Below, piece after piece: positions 36,657 through 49,151 of a stretch of DNA of 64,000 nucleotides. Positions within the stretch are counted from its first letter, which is position 1, and every line of letters starts with the position of its first letter. The DNA comes from Ophioceras dolichostomum (lineage: Eukaryota; Ascomycota; Sordariomycetes; Magnaporthales; Ophioceraceae): assembly GCA_003049485.1 (NCBI GenBank), contig PYST01000031.1, forward strand, positions 1-64,000, in the 5' to 3' direction. Under the pieces are notes generated by a model, which worked only from the letters and a program-made list of their open reading frames with translations, was not told the origin of the DNA and searched no databases. The position numbers were made by a program, and so were the translations under genes.

Positions 36657-38069
36657 AAAATGACGTCCCTTGGTTTCTAGGCGCCTACCTACTGCCTACC
36701 TCACATGGTCAGGGCCTGGGGCCAAGTGCTGTCGGCCGACATGTTACGGTGGGCAAGTACTGCATAGGCCGATTTTACTATTTATATATAAGATGCGTCT
36801 ACCTTCCGCGATGGGATCAAGAGGCAGCGGGACTCGAGGGCGTATTTTGGCTTTTGTCGAAAGGAATTGAACAGTTATGATACCATTTTCAACCTTTAGA
36901 ACACGATACAACAGAGTACGTCCATCCTGAAAACGGCCGAAGAACAGCAACGCGCGATGAACTCTCGCCAACAGCCACCAGAGGTGTTCCTCTACACATC
37001 ATAGGAAATCGACATTGGAAGAATGGGCTCCGGCCAAGGTCCGAAAGTGGCCCGGTGCCGAGAAATGGGAACGGGGTCCGGACATCCAGCCCTACCAACC
37101 AGCGTCCGTACCAAAGATCTCAAAACGAGCAACCTAAGCTGGGTCCACAGAATTTCCAGAATGACCGACATCCGAGGAAAGGACGGTGGATTCGCTGCTC
37201 CTGCGAGTCAGGGTGTCAAGGCGTGTGGCAACCTCCGTTACCAAGCTGCGGCTTCTGACGTATTTCTAAGCGACACTTGTGTGACTAAAATCAAGAAGAC
37301 GCGGGGTTTGACGGAGTGTGAAAAGGACAGCTGTCATGTTCAACATCCGTATATTTCACCAACTGTTTGTTTCCGAGGCAGATGTCAATGTGCCTACAGA
37401 ACATGAGACAACAGACGACCTGATCATAATAGCATGACAATCTGATCGGTGATAGCGCGGGACAATCGGCATCTGGTTGGACCTGGAATAAGGGACCGCC
37501 AAGCATGCGGGCGGTGAGATTTGGGGTCGCCGCTTGCCGAAGGCGGTCAAGTTTTAAGTGCGGACAATCCCACACAGTGTGGGTTGTACCTGTAACCTGA
37601 TTGGGCGCAACAGCTGCGAGGGCGCAAGCTCCCGCAAGTTGACACGTTGATGCTCAAGAGAAAAGGCGCCTTGCCCCTCTTACTTTCGCCGCTTTCGCTT
37701 TTCCTTTTTTCAAGTCGCATTTCCCATACCTGAGCCTCTCTTGATCGAGAGGACAAACTTTATGAAAAGAACAGCTTGGTGCTTCTGAGCCTGTTCCCAA
37801 TCGCCACCATTGGCCTCCAAATAGACTGATTTCCCCATCAGTGGACCTCCGTGCTTCGCTGCGCAGAGCTTACATCCTCGCTGCAGTCTCGACAAGACGC
37901 TGCGGCTCAGCCGCCCAGACCAACCCCCGTTGTTAGTTGGGACTTTGGCCTACTTGCACTTCCGAATCTCACCTTCCATTCTATTCCGTCCTTGAAAGCA
38001 CTTCGCCTTCCGATTTTTCCTTTCTCGCAAAACGTCACCATAGAAAAGAAGAAGGAGAAGCAGCCGAAA
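36657..38069. other. 1.4-kb intergenic region upstream of SERCA
   Basis: Tandem spacer between SEC10 and SERCA, both on the plus strand. It should contain the SEC10 3' end and the SERCA promoter and leader. Frames here are short and unrecognised; no RNA gene was seen. Confidence 0.55.
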
Positions 38070-41000
38070 ATGGAAAACGCCTTTGCCAAACCGATCGATT
38101 CGGTGCTCAAAACCCTGGGAGTGGATGTCGCGAACGGCTTGTCAGAAGAACAAGTTGTGGAGCAGAGGTCGAAGCACGGCAAGAATGGTAAGAGCTCGCA
38201 TCGTTGACGTTATGCTTTTCGTTCCCATGTATGATGCAAGACCAACGCCACTAACCAAACCGTCGGGATGGGTGTGTCGCACAGCTATCGCAGAGGAGCC
38301 ACCAACCCCGCTATGGGAGCTCATTCTCGAGCAGTTCAAGGACCAGCTGGTCATCATATTGCTTGCCTCGGCGGCTGTCTCGTTCGTGCTTGCGCTTTTC
38401 GAAGAAGAAGGCGGCTGGAGCGCATTCGTCGACCCTGCTGTTGTAAGTGCTCTTCCCAACCACCAGTCGCGGAGCTGCCTCTTGAGAGAGTACCTCGGAA
38501 CTAACTTTCGAATCCGCCCGTCCCCTCAAGATCCTGACTATCCTGATCCTGAACGCCGTCGTCGGAGTCTCGCAAGAGAGCAGCGCGGAGAAGGCGATCG
38601 CGGCCTTGCAAGAATACTCGGCAAACGAAGCCAACGTCGTTCGCAATGGTGGCCACGTCTCGCGGATCAAGGCCGAGGACCTTGTTCCCGGCGATATCGT
38701 TTCGGTTTCCGTGGGCGACAGGATACCGGCAGACTGCCGCCTGGTCTCCATCGAGAGCAACAGCTTCGCCGTGGACCAGGCCATTCTCACGGGGGAGAGT
38801 GAGAGTGTCGGGAAGATCGCTACCGCGGTTGTGGACGACGAGAAGTCTGTGTTGCAGGACCAGGTCAACATGCTTTTCTCTGGCACCACTGTGGTCACCG
38901 GCCGGGCGAAGGCTGTTGTCGTCCTGACCGGCTCGGCTACCGCCATTGGAGACATCCACGAGAGCATCACGGCCCAGATTTCGGAACCCACGCCTCTTAA
39001 GCAGAAACTGAACGACTTCGGCGACCAGCTCGCCAAGGTCATCACCGTCATCTGCGTGCTCGTCTGGCTCATCAACATCCCGAACTTCAAGGACCCCAGC
39101 CACGGCTCCTGGGCTAAGGGCGCTATCTACTACCTGAAGATCGCTGTCTCCCTCGGCGTGGCTGCGATTCCGGAGGGTTTGGCGGTCGTCATCACCACCT
39201 GTCTGGCCCTCGGCACCCGCAAGATGGCGGCCAAGAACGCGGTCGTCCGGAGCCTGCCCTCTGTCGAGACCCTGGGAAGCTGCAGCGTCATCTGCTCGGA
39301 CAAGACTGGCACCCTGACGACAAACCAGATGAGCGTGGCCAAAATCGTCTATATCAACAGCAAGGGCACCGACCTGGAGGAGCTGGATGTGGAAGGCACA
39401 ACTTTCGCTCCGCAGGGCGACATCAAACGCGATGGCAAGGTTCAGGTGGACCTCCCACAGAAATCGGAAACCATTCTCCGCATGACTGAAGTCGCCGCGC
39501 TTTGCAACGATGCTCGCATCGCGTACGATTCCCGGACGGCCACCTACTCGAATATCGGCGAACCGACCGAGGGTGCGCTTAGGGTCCTTGCTGAGAAGCT
39601 CGGCCCTTGCGCGCCTAAGGACTGCCACCCGGAAGATCGCGTCCACTACGCAAGCGCGTGGTACGAGAAGAAGTACCAGCACCTTGCCACATACGAGTTC
39701 TCGCGTGACCGCAAGAGCATGTCCGTCCTTGTCAAGAATGGGAAAGCGGCCAAGCTCCTGGTCAAGGGCGCGCCCGAGTCCATTATCGACCGCTGCACCC
39801 ACACCCTGGTCGGGGCGGACGGTAAGAAGGTTCCGCTGGACAGCAAGCTCTCTGATCTGGTTCTTCGTGAAGTCGTGGACTACGGGAACCGCGGCATGCG
39901 GGTTATTGCCCTGGCTGTCGTCGACGACATCTCAAACCACCCGTTGGTGCATTCAGCTAAGACGACAAGCGAGTACCAAGAGCTGGAGCAGAACATGACT
40001 TTCCTGGGCTTGGTCGGCATGCTTGACCCTCCGCGACCGGAGGTGCCTGAGTCGATCCGCAAGTGCAAGGACGCTGGCATCCGTGTCATCGTCATCACGG
40101 GCGACAACCGCAACACGGCCGAGAGCATCTGTCGTCAGATTGGCGTGTTCGGCGAGTACGAGGACCTGAAGGGCAAGAGCTACACTGGCCGCGAGTTTGA
40201 TGACCTCAGTACGGCGGCGCAGCTCGAGGCGGCCAAGACGGCATCGCTATTCTCCCGTGTCGAGCCCAGCCACAAGTCCAAGCTTGTTGACCTGCTCCAG
40301 TCGCTTAACGAGGTGGTGGCCATGACGGGCGACGGTGTCAATGATGCGCCGGCGCTCAAGAAGGCCGACATCGGTGTAGCCATGGGATCTGGCACTGATG
40401 TGTCGAAGCTCGCTGCCGATATGGTCCTGGCCGACAACAACTTTGCGACGATCGAGGTGGCCATCGAGGAGGGGCGATCCATCTACAACAACACGCAGCA
40501 GTTCATCCGATACCTCATCTCGTCCAACATTGGCGAGGTTGTGTCTATCTTCTTGACTGCGGCGCTTGGCATGCCCGAGGCGCTGATTCCCGTCCAGCTT
40601 CTATGGGTCAACCTGGTCACGGACGGCTTGCCCGCCACGGCTCTTTCCTTCAACCCGCCCGACCACGACATCATGCGCCGCCAGCCTCGCAAGCGCGACG
40701 AGGCTCTCATCGGTGGCTGGCTCTTTCTCCGGTATCTGATCATCGGCACGTATGTGGGCCTGGCCACCGTGGCCGGATACGCTTGGTGGTTTATGTACAA
40801 CCCGCAAGGGCCCCAGATCACCTTCCACCAGCTGAGCCACTTCCACCGCTGCTCTGCCCAGTTCTCCGAGATCGGCTGCGACATGTTCTCCAACGACATG
40901 GCCAAGTCCGCCTCGACCGTGTCGCTGTCCATCCTGGTCGTCATCGAGATGTTCAACGCTATGAACGCGCTGTCCTCGAGCGAGTCGCTGCTCACCCTCC

Positions 41001-41332
41001 CGCTTTGGGAGAACATGATGCTCGTCTACGCTATCGGCCTGTCCATGGCGCTGCACTTCGCTCTGCTGTACACGCCCGTGCTGCAAGGCCTGTTCTCCAT
41101 CCTGCCTTTGAACTGGCTGGAGTGGAAGGCCGTTGTTTTCATCAGCGCGCCCGTCATGTGAGTTACCACCACTTTTCCTATGAAAACATACTCCCTTCTC
41201 TCTCCCGTGTTTCATTTGCTGACTGCCCCTGACCCAATCAGTCTCATCGACGAGGTCCTCAAGCTCGCGGAGAGGCAGTGGTTTATCCAGAAGACCACCG
41301 ACGCTGTTACCGCTACAAAGAAGGAGCAGTAG
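38070..41332 (+). CDS. nca-1: SERCA-type Ca2+-transporting P-type ATPase
   Basis: Pumps Ca2+ from cytosol into the ER at the cost of ATP; closest in type to animal SERCA and Neurospora NCA-1. Four exons: 38070-38187, 38285-38442, 38531-41157 and 41242-41332 (997 aa). All joins keep frame and have GTAAGA, GTAAGT and GTGAGT donors. Seen in order: the N-terminal actuator segment; M1-M2; LTGES near residue 180; PEGLA in M4 near 305; the phosphorylated Asp349 in CSDKTGTLTTNQ; KGAPE near 504; TGDGVNDAP near 691; and the M6 Ca2+-binding NLVTDGLPATALSFNP near 786. The length and the spacing of the phosphorylation site match SERCA closely. The final 30-residue exon is cytosolic and ends TKKEQ. Confidence 0.96.
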
Positions 41333-41988
41333 CGGCTAGGTACCTACCTAGGTACCTACGTAGACAGTCAAGTCAAGGACTGATTATGAGGGAGGGCCTT
41401 TGCCCCTCTCTTCCTCCCATCTCTCTTTTCTGGGCTCAATATTAGAAGGATAGAATCCCGCAAGATATTAGGGACGCCAAATCTGAGACATGTCGTGCCT
41501 GTACCTGTTGTAACCGATGTATTGATAGGGGCACTGCGTGGCCACATATCTTTTTTGGCCAATTGATCATCAAAGAAATAAAGAAGAAATTGCATCAGCG
41601 TGTGGGAAAAGAATAACGGGTCATTTTCAAGTTCGCTCCCTAGTCCAAGTGATAGCATGGTGTTTTGTTTCTATCGTCGATGGTAAGCTAATGAATCACG
41701 GTGGTGATGATGTACTCGTACATTACAAGACAACCCACAGGGGCAACGAGAGAACGCAAAGGAAGCTGGCTGGCGCGCGGTCATTTGGTAGCTGTATCTG
41801 CCCAGCGAGCCCCAGTGACCTCTGTGACCTCGCCTTGCCGAAATCTCCAGTCCAATTCTATGCCTCCGTAGACGCTTTATCTAGAACAGGCTTCCTCCTC
41901 CCACCCAGATCTCTAACATAACACACAACCTCCCCCCCTCCGCTCCACAACCGCTCCCTTCTCGCCTTCAGCTGATAATTTTTTTCTT
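41333..41988. other. Convergent spacer SERCA / PUP3
   Basis: Contains the 3' flanks of both genes. A palindrome-rich TAGGTACCTA cluster occupies 41337-41363, just after the SERCA stop. No gene was seen. Confidence 0.6.
41337..41363. repeat. TAGGTACCTA-type palindromic repeat
   Basis: Overlapping copies of TAGGTACC and TACCTAGG form nested palindromes immediately 3' of the SERCA coding sequence. Related words recur in several intergenic regions of the window. Confidence 0.8.
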
Positions 41989-43017
41989 TTAATCCTGCCG
42001 CCCCTTGAGTAACCTCTTGGTAACCTTGTCCTTCTCAATGATGTAAACATGGGCTCCCCAGCCAGACAAAGCGTCCCGGTCAACAGCGCTCAAAAGAGCT
42101 TGGGAGATGGTCTCGAAGAGGTCATCGGCTGCCTGCGCGGAAGGAGAAGATGATTGGTTAGCTTGGAGGTCGGACTATGACAGGCGAAGCATAAACATAA
42201 AGGAACAGGGTTAAGACTGGGAATCAGAAGATCGGGCAGAGTGACAAACGCACCAGATCCGGCTCCCACAGGCTCTCACACATGCCAAACAGCTGCTCGC
42301 TCGCCGTCCCGCTGACGATGAAGTCCTTGGCGAAGTCGATGCAGCCGATGGAGTCGAAGCCGCAGATGAACGGCAGGCCCGTCTTGGGCTCGAGGCCGGC
42401 CACGACGGGGCTGACGAAGTAAGGGCCGAAGCGGCGCTCGTAGAGGGAGGACGAGACGAGGTTCGCGAAGGTCCGGGGAGCGATGTTGCGCTCCTCGCGC
42501 AGGCGGTACATGTTAACCTTATAGCGGAACAGGTCCGACACGGTGGCGACGTCGGTGGCGAGTCCCGTCAGGCCGAGGAACACGTCACCGTACTGGAAGA
42601 TCTTGGGGAAGTTGTTGGAGACGGTCAGGGCCTGCATGCCCAGCCGCAGGTCGCAGGCGATGGCGACGCAGTCTTTGCCTACCATCGCGACGCAGGCGCC
42701 GCCGTCTGGGTTTGGGTGAAGTGGTTCAGCATTTGTTAGTTGGGTGATCACGATGTTGATGGTGATGATGATGGGTGGTCGAGACGGGGTGGGTGTTTGA
42801 GATGCGAGCAGCGCATGTGCCTCGCCTTGACGGCGACGCAGAGGTCGGGGGCGAGGCGAGAGCCGAAGCTGAAGCTGGGGATGGGATTTGGGTCGTTTGG
42901 ACTGACTTATTGAGAAGGGCGAAGACTGTCGAGAGCGATGACGAAGATGCAAGTTAGCAAGGAGCTTTCTCTCTCATATCAGCTGCGATTGAGTTGGGGT
43001 GGGTTAGAGCTCACCAT
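41989..43017 (-). CDS. pup3: 20S proteasome subunit beta-3 (Pup3)
   Basis: Non-catalytic beta subunit of the 20S proteasome core. Four exons: 43015-43017 (the ATG only), 42907-42925 (19 nt), 42254-42705 and 41989-42132. Together they give 205 aa, the same length as human PSMB3. The N-terminus so assembled reads MSSPFSINGGACVAMVGKDC, matching the family, and no other upstream ATG reaches this frame. Introns of 89, 201 and 121 bp have GTGAGC, GTCAGT and GTGCGT donors and CTAAC branch sites in the first two. Further hallmarks are GLATDVATVSDLF, YERRFGPYFVSPVVAGL, VSGTASEQLFGMCESLWEP and DDLFETISQALLSAVDRDA. No propeptide or catalytic Thr is present, as expected. Confidence 0.93.
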
Positions 43018-43793
43018 CGTAGATTACCAAATAGGCAAAGGAGGCCCCTTGTGAAAATAGGGAAAGAAAGGATGGCTTGTTGTGTCGGAGGTCGTAATCT
43101 GGGTTGCGCTCAGGGATTACTTCGGGAGTTTCGCGATGGTTGACTTTTCTGCTTCGATGGGGGACGTCGTCAAGTGTTGCTGTTGGAGGTTATCCCGACC
43201 TTCCCACCGAAGCTCCAGCTGCACAGGGCGGCGAGGCAAGGCAGCGCTTGCTGGCGTGTCTTGCTGAACGCATTGTGCGTTGCTCGATTGGCCAGAAATT
43301 CAGGAGTGGGTCCACACTGCAGTGTTGGTAGCTCCAGTCACACTGTGCGCTGCTCGCTTTCAAGAAGCTCTAGAACTGGCTTCAGCGGACTCCGTTCCAG
43401 GAGGGGGGAGAACGTCCGTCGAAGGAGTGAGAAGGAGCCGCGTCAACCTAGCCACTGCTTCCTAAGACCAGCTTTGAAAACCTGTTGTCCGCAGCCTTGT
43501 TGCGTATAGTATGCGCCAGTCAGCAGCTCATTTGGCGCATCTTCCTACTGCCTAGTATTTGCCTGAGGTGTCAAGGCTAGAGGCCTGCCTGCTTGGCTGA
43601 CAGTGATTTCACCCCGCCATCCAGCCTATGCTCTGAGCTTGGTATTAAGGCTGCCACTGCGTACCACACGCGTGGCTTCAGCTTCCATCTGTAAAGCGCC
43701 TTTCAAAGAGACGCCCCTTTCTCTGAGAACAACCTAGACTTTGTGCTCCTTCTTTCATAGTCTTTAACGCTCTTCGCGAACGAGCAGCCCAAA
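43018..43793. promoter_or_regulatory. Divergent promoter region, PUP3 / UBX4-like
   Basis: The 776 bp between two divergent start codons must carry both promoters. The two genes work in the ubiquitin-proteasome and p97 pathways, so co-control is conceivable. A clear proteasome-associated control element was not identified by eye. Confidence 0.5.
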
Positions 43794-45435
43794 ATGTCTA
43801 CTATGAATGTGGTAGTCGTCTCCACCGACTTCCGGCGGGCGACGGTGAAGGTTACTCCGGGCACCTACTTGATCGAGGTCCTGGAGACGGCTTGTAGCAA
43901 GCTCAATCTTTCCAGCGACAAGTATCTCTTAAAGTCGGCGGCCTATCCTATCCCTGATAGCATACTACATAAGAGAAATAAGAGCCGATGTGGATTCTGT
44001 TTGCTAACAATTGTCATCGAATAGACACAAGAACAAGCAACTCGACCTCACCAACCCAATCCGGACAAGCAACCTCAGCCCTGGCGCGAAACTCGAGCTC
44101 GTCGTGAAATCGAGCAGTCCTACCGTCGTCTCCGTCGCCCTAAAGCTCCCCGATGCCGAGGCTGGTGGCATTCCTAATGGGCGGCTAGTCGAGAAGTTCC
44201 GCAGCGACACCACACTATGGAAGATGCTAAGGCACTTCGAGAGCGGCACGGCAGGCGGCAGCAAGAGAAACTTCAACTTCACGGCACGCGGGGTTCCGCA
44301 GATATCTCCGGCCGCTGGAGACAAGAGCAAGGGCAGCAGTGGGCAGCTTTACTACGAAGGGCCTGTGCTGCTCGTGGTTGGCAGGGAGCTCTCGTCCCTG
44401 ACGGACTTCCAGAAGACCCTCTCACAACTAGGCATCTCGGGGAACGTCCTCATCACCCTCTCCTTCAAGCAGACTGGGTCTACTCTGCACGAGGCGATGC
44501 AGCAGATCGAGCAGTTCTTCAAGGAGGAGACGACAGCGGAGACGACAGTTGAGGGTGCCTCTACCGAGACTCTAGCCGCCACCAAGCCAGCGCCTTCTCC
44601 TGTTGAGGAATCGACAACCGTTACGACGCCTGTCCCCACGCAACCACTGCAACCACAACCCTCGCCAAACGGCGCCGAAAAGACCGACGCGGACGTGGAC
44701 AGCAACCAAGCCCCGCCGCCCACCTCCTCCTCCCAACCGAGCTCCCCCGCCGGACGGGCCATGCAGGTCTTCGCCGCGCCGACGTCCTCAACACCAGCCG
44801 CGGCGCTGACCGCCGAGCCAGACTCGACATACCAGCCGACCATCACCCACGCGCAGCTGCACCAGCAGCGGCTCCTCGAGAAGTCCCACAACAAGCGCCT
44901 GCCCTCAGACAAGGAGATCGCCGAGCGCGCCGCCGCGGACGAGGCGAAGCTCGCCTCCATCAAGGAGGTCAGCGTCAAGGTCCGCTTCCCCGACAACACG
45001 TCGGCGCAGTGGACGTTCGGGCCCGCGGACACGGCCGACGCGCTGTACGGCGAGGTGCGCGCCGTCATGGCCCACCCGGCCCAGCCGTTCAAGCTGATCA
45101 GCCAGGCGTCCACGCGCCCGGAGCTGCAGGACGCCTCCGGCCCCCGCCACCACCGCCTCATCCACGACTACCGGCTCGAGGGCCGCGTCCTGGTCACGCT
45201 CGTGTGGGCCGACTCCGTGCCGGCGAACGTGCGGCGCGCGCCCTTCTTGAAGGAGGACGCTGCGAGGCAGGCGAGGCCCATCTCGGTGCCGCGCCCGCCG
45301 AAGGGGGGCGAGGAGGACGAGGACGAGTCCGCGACCGCGGCTGCGTCGCAGCAGAAGAAGAAGCCGGAGAAGAAGGGCGATGGGGAGGGCGGGGTTAAGC
45401 TCCCCAAGTGGCTGAAGTTGCCTGGGAAGAAGTGA
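43794..45435 (+). CDS. ubx4: TUG/Ubx4-type UBX-domain protein
   Basis: Predicted adaptor of the AAA ATPase Cdc48/p97, with the layout of mammalian TUG/ASPL and yeast Ubx4. Exons 43794-43933 and 44025-45435 give 516 aa. The 91-bp intron has a TTGCTAAC branch site and an AATAG acceptor, but its donor is the unusual GTCGGC, needed to keep the conserved KYLLKHKNKQLDL stretch. A better-looking donor (GTATCT at 43922) would remove four residues in frame. Residues 1 to about 80 form the TUG ubiquitin-like domain. The middle is Pro/Thr/Ser-rich. The C-terminal UBX domain (about 355-440) begins EVSVKVRFPDNTSAQWTF. The tail is acidic then Lys-rich. Confidence 0.88.
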
Positions 45436-48355
45436 TGTGACTTTCCTGGGAGCCTCCTATCTACGACGGTTCCTAGGTAGCCTTTCTACCGAAGCGATGT
45501 CTACCACTTGCCTTCCTGTCTCCACAGCCGGCGTCTTCGGGTTTGCGTATTTCATGTATTGATTTCGGTTTGGGCCATGGGTGAGCGTTTGCGTCGGCGT
45601 TCTTTTCTATTCATGTTTTATTTCCCTACAGAGGGATCGTAGCGCTCTTCTCTGGCGGCACATAGGTAGAATCCATGAGACTTCATGCGTATGTACAGGT
45701 CCAGAGCGTCATTAGCGTTCGTTACCTGCCAACCTAGCATGGACCAGGGCGCATAGCTACCTGTAGGTAGTACCTTATTAGAGCTTCAGCGTGAATTACG
45801 ATCTCGCAGTATCTTTTCCTCCAGCCAGATTGCACACTTGTACTCTGTTCTTTCCCTTTCCTCATGTATCACGTGGCTTCGCAACCATGCTCTCGGCACA
45901 TGAGCCTACACTCGGGCCTGTATTCCCTCGAGACAACCATCTGTTCTGTGATGCTGTCGTGCAGGTGTCGTTGTCTCTCCATCTTCGCTCTATCTGTGAC
46001 GCTTCAGCTGACGCATGCCCAACTGCCTAACCTGCCGAGGGAGGGAGATTTTGTCTGGCCAGCTTTGCTTTGTGCACTCTGGGGTGACTCGCCTCCGTCT
46101 CACCTCTGTCTATCCTTAGGTTTGGTGGCTACGAGTCTCGTACCTCGTGATATTCCCTCCGAGGAGAGGGAGGCGACGTGGTGCTGCCAGCGGAAGAACA
46201 GGGTAGAGGGCGTACTTTGCACGCAGATATGAGAGAGCACCGGCAGGGTTACCTTCAAAGACAGAATCGTGGTCTGCTTAGACTCACCTAAGGCTTCAAG
46301 CGGTGAGCCCCCGACCGACGCAGGACAGTGAAGTCCTCGTCCACCAGAGGTCGACAGTTACTACGCACCTACCATATATGGCACCCATTTTTGGCCGTCC
46401 CGTATTTCACGGGATCGACGAAGAGAAGACGCGATTGTAAGCATCGGCTAAGGCCACCCGATCCGTCACTAGTCCGGACTCTCCCGGTGCCGCAAGAAAA
46501 ACGGTACGGTAGCACAGGGCTGGACCGGCTTGCAGCTATATAGTGGAGTTGCGCGATGTATCGGAGAGGGCCTGGACCCGAGAGATTCGGCGAGATGCAT
46601 GTAGGCTGAGCGAGTCTGTCTCACGGTCTTCTCGGAGCTCTTGAGAGCAGTAGCCAGCCACCCTCGAGTGAGTCGTGTCGTGCATTTCCGTCGAGGTCCC
46701 AGCCGGGATATGGAGAGGGAGAGAGGCCACGCAACTCGTGTTTGTGCATCCATCCATCCATCCACCCCGCGGGCACCCCTTGCTTCCATAGTACCAAGCA
46801 GGCCGGCTCTTCGTGTTCGGCATCACCCGTGACGTTTCTCAACCATCACGCCTCTAACGGCCGGTCAGTGTGTAGAACAATTCGTTGGGGACGGCGCCTG
46901 GGTTCACGCCTTCACTTATTAGGCTCCCTGCGGATAACGACTGAGAACATCGCGAGGGAGCGCGGTAGATACTGTACGACATCCTGTTGTACTAAACAGT
47001 CTCGAGATCTCGTATGGGCTCTTGAGTCAAGTTGACGGAACGGAAGTGAAAGCGCAGAGTTTTGGTTCTTGGTCAACGAGCCAAAGGCACTCTCCCATCT
47101 CTCGCTTTCTCGCATTCAAGTGCGTCCGCTTGCTCCGATTCGATCCGCGAATCCCGTCTTATGCCAGTTGACCATGTCGAGCGCCCCTCCTGAGAATTTC
47201 GATTCGGCAGTTTCCCGACCCGCTCGGCGTGGTGGACCCATACCCACGGAGCCAATAGCCAAAGCCGTTTCTGTCTTTGCTTTTCGAACCCTTATTTTAG
47301 ACCACCCCTCGCTCCCAAACCCTTCGACACGAGCGGCAGAGAATCCAAAGGTTAGACGATGGCACAGGATGGCTTGTAGGGCTTGTAGGGCCGTAGATAC
47401 GTGGCTTAGCGGGAACGAATCCGGCTACTGGGTACCTGCACTCCCTGCCTGCCACAATTTAGCCTGCGCCTCGGGAAGAGTGCCGGAGTGCCGCTACCGC
47501 CAGTTCTGTGCCTATACGCTCTATTTCTAACCCAACCATTCTTGAGAGAAACGTGAAACGAAACGGGGCTGTTTCTTTCTCTGGCCCGGGGCGGGATGGC
47601 TGGCTGTTCATCGGGTCGTTGGCAGTGTTGGCAGCGGGTTCGTGCCTGATATCGACGTATTTTACATGTAACATGCAGAAAAGACCAAAAGCTCGGTTCC
47701 AGACCTTTCTCAAACTGCTGGCTGTTTTTAATATCACCTAACACAACGAATTGCGCCACACACACACACACACACCTCGGCCACGACGGCGGCGACGGCA
47801 AGGACGGACGGGTGCTTGCATATGCTGAGCCGTAATTGGGAGGATCAAGTCTTGCACATGGTAGCTTCCAGGTTCCCGAGTTCCTTTTACGTACCGCCAC
47901 ACACCTTGTGATGGGGTGCGGTGGAATCAAGGGATCTGCCTTCCTTGTCGACCGGCCCTGTCTTGGTGACGAAAATGGGTATTGATCAGGAGCCGACTGT
48001 GTGTCGCCCCGTCATATCGGAGCTCAAGCTCCATTTACTGGCAGAGCAGGTCTGGGACTCCCATTGGTCCCGTCTGTCCATATATGGCAATTCACCGACC
48101 TTACCTCATAGAAAGTGTCGATAAAAAGAGCACCGCGTTCCTGTCGTCGAAACAGGTTCTCTTCCTCTCTTCCTCTATTCCACATCATATTCTCCCGCCA
48201 GCATACCATAATACCTTAATACAAAACATAACTATACGCACCTTCTTCCATAGCTGGACCTCCCAGAGTGGGCAGCAAACGAGCTTCTTCACCAGTCGCT
48301 AAGCAGAGAGCAGAGAGAGAAGAGGCTCTTGCGCGAGCACAAGACCATCCACGCC
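45436..48355. other. 2.9-kb intergenic region
   Basis: Tandem spacer between the UBX4-like gene and the small secreted protein gene, both on the plus strand. Only short unrecognised frames are present. Repeats include ATCC units near 46746-46765 and a CA run at 47757-47775. No RNA gene was recognised. Confidence 0.5.
47757..47775. repeat. (CA)n microsatellite
   Basis: An uninterrupted CA dinucleotide run of 19 bases within the intergenic region. Confidence 0.9.
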
Positions 48356-49151
48356 ATGGTGCTATCGCTTCGTTTCGGCGCCGTGGCCGCCGCCGTCGCC
48401 CAGGCCATATCCTCAACAGCCGCCCAGCCTTCGTTCTTCAGCCCCCGAGACTTCCTGGCGAAACGGGACTGCTCATTGCCGGCCATGTTCTCGGTTAAGG
48501 AATTCAAGACCTGGGAGCCGGCGGGCACGGACAAGGAGAAGATGGACGTCTCCTTCAGCTTCGAGGACACCAAGACCGGCATCGCGACCGACTGCTACCA
48601 GAACTCGACCTCGGAGAAGATAGTGCCCGTGGAGGGCCTGGCCACGCGGTACGCCTGCGACAATGGCCTGGTCGAGTTCATCTGGAAGAGGACCGCTGGT
48701 GCGCCTAACGGGACCCTGACCATGATCGAGGCCACCTGCCCGGAGGACAACCCTGAGTAAGCCGATCATCATCTCATCATCACCTTCCCCCGTGTAGCTA
48801 CCCCCGTTATCCTCCACTCTCCTTTCATATCCCACATCTCCACCAACCACCACCACCTTGGCAAAACATTCAAGTCAGTTCAGTCACCCCGCAGTTCTGT
48901 TCGACGTATCATCCGGAATCCAGCTAACCGTTGGTACCTATTTGGTACCTATCACCACCAGCGTGCCCAAGGAAGCCTCCGGCTCGGTTATCGTCCAGAT
49001 GGCCTGCACTAAGACGCCCACGGGTTCGAGCCTGGGGGAGGGCGAGCAGTGCTTCGGCATCAGCAACGCTGTGACGGGCCAGTACTTCAGCTTCCAGCCT
49101 AGGCCAAAGCCTCCCAATAGCAGCGGCTACCGCCGAAGATTTTCGTTCTGA
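48356..49151 (+). CDS. Small secreted cysteine-containing protein
   Basis: Unrecognised secreted protein of 222 aa from exons 48356-48756 and 48884-49151. The ATG at 48356 lies in a GCCATGG context and begins a signal peptide (about residues 1-24, ending STAAQ). The intron has a GTAAGC donor at 48757. The TTCAG acceptor at 48883 was chosen for frame; a TCAAG acceptor slightly upstream would also fit. The mature protein has six Cys (DCSLP, DCYQN, YACDN, ATCPE, MACTK, EQCFG), enough for three disulphides, and several NxT/NxS sites. No catalytic domain is seen. It could be a wall-associated protein or an effector-like protein, but nothing in the sequence decides this. Confidence 0.72.
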
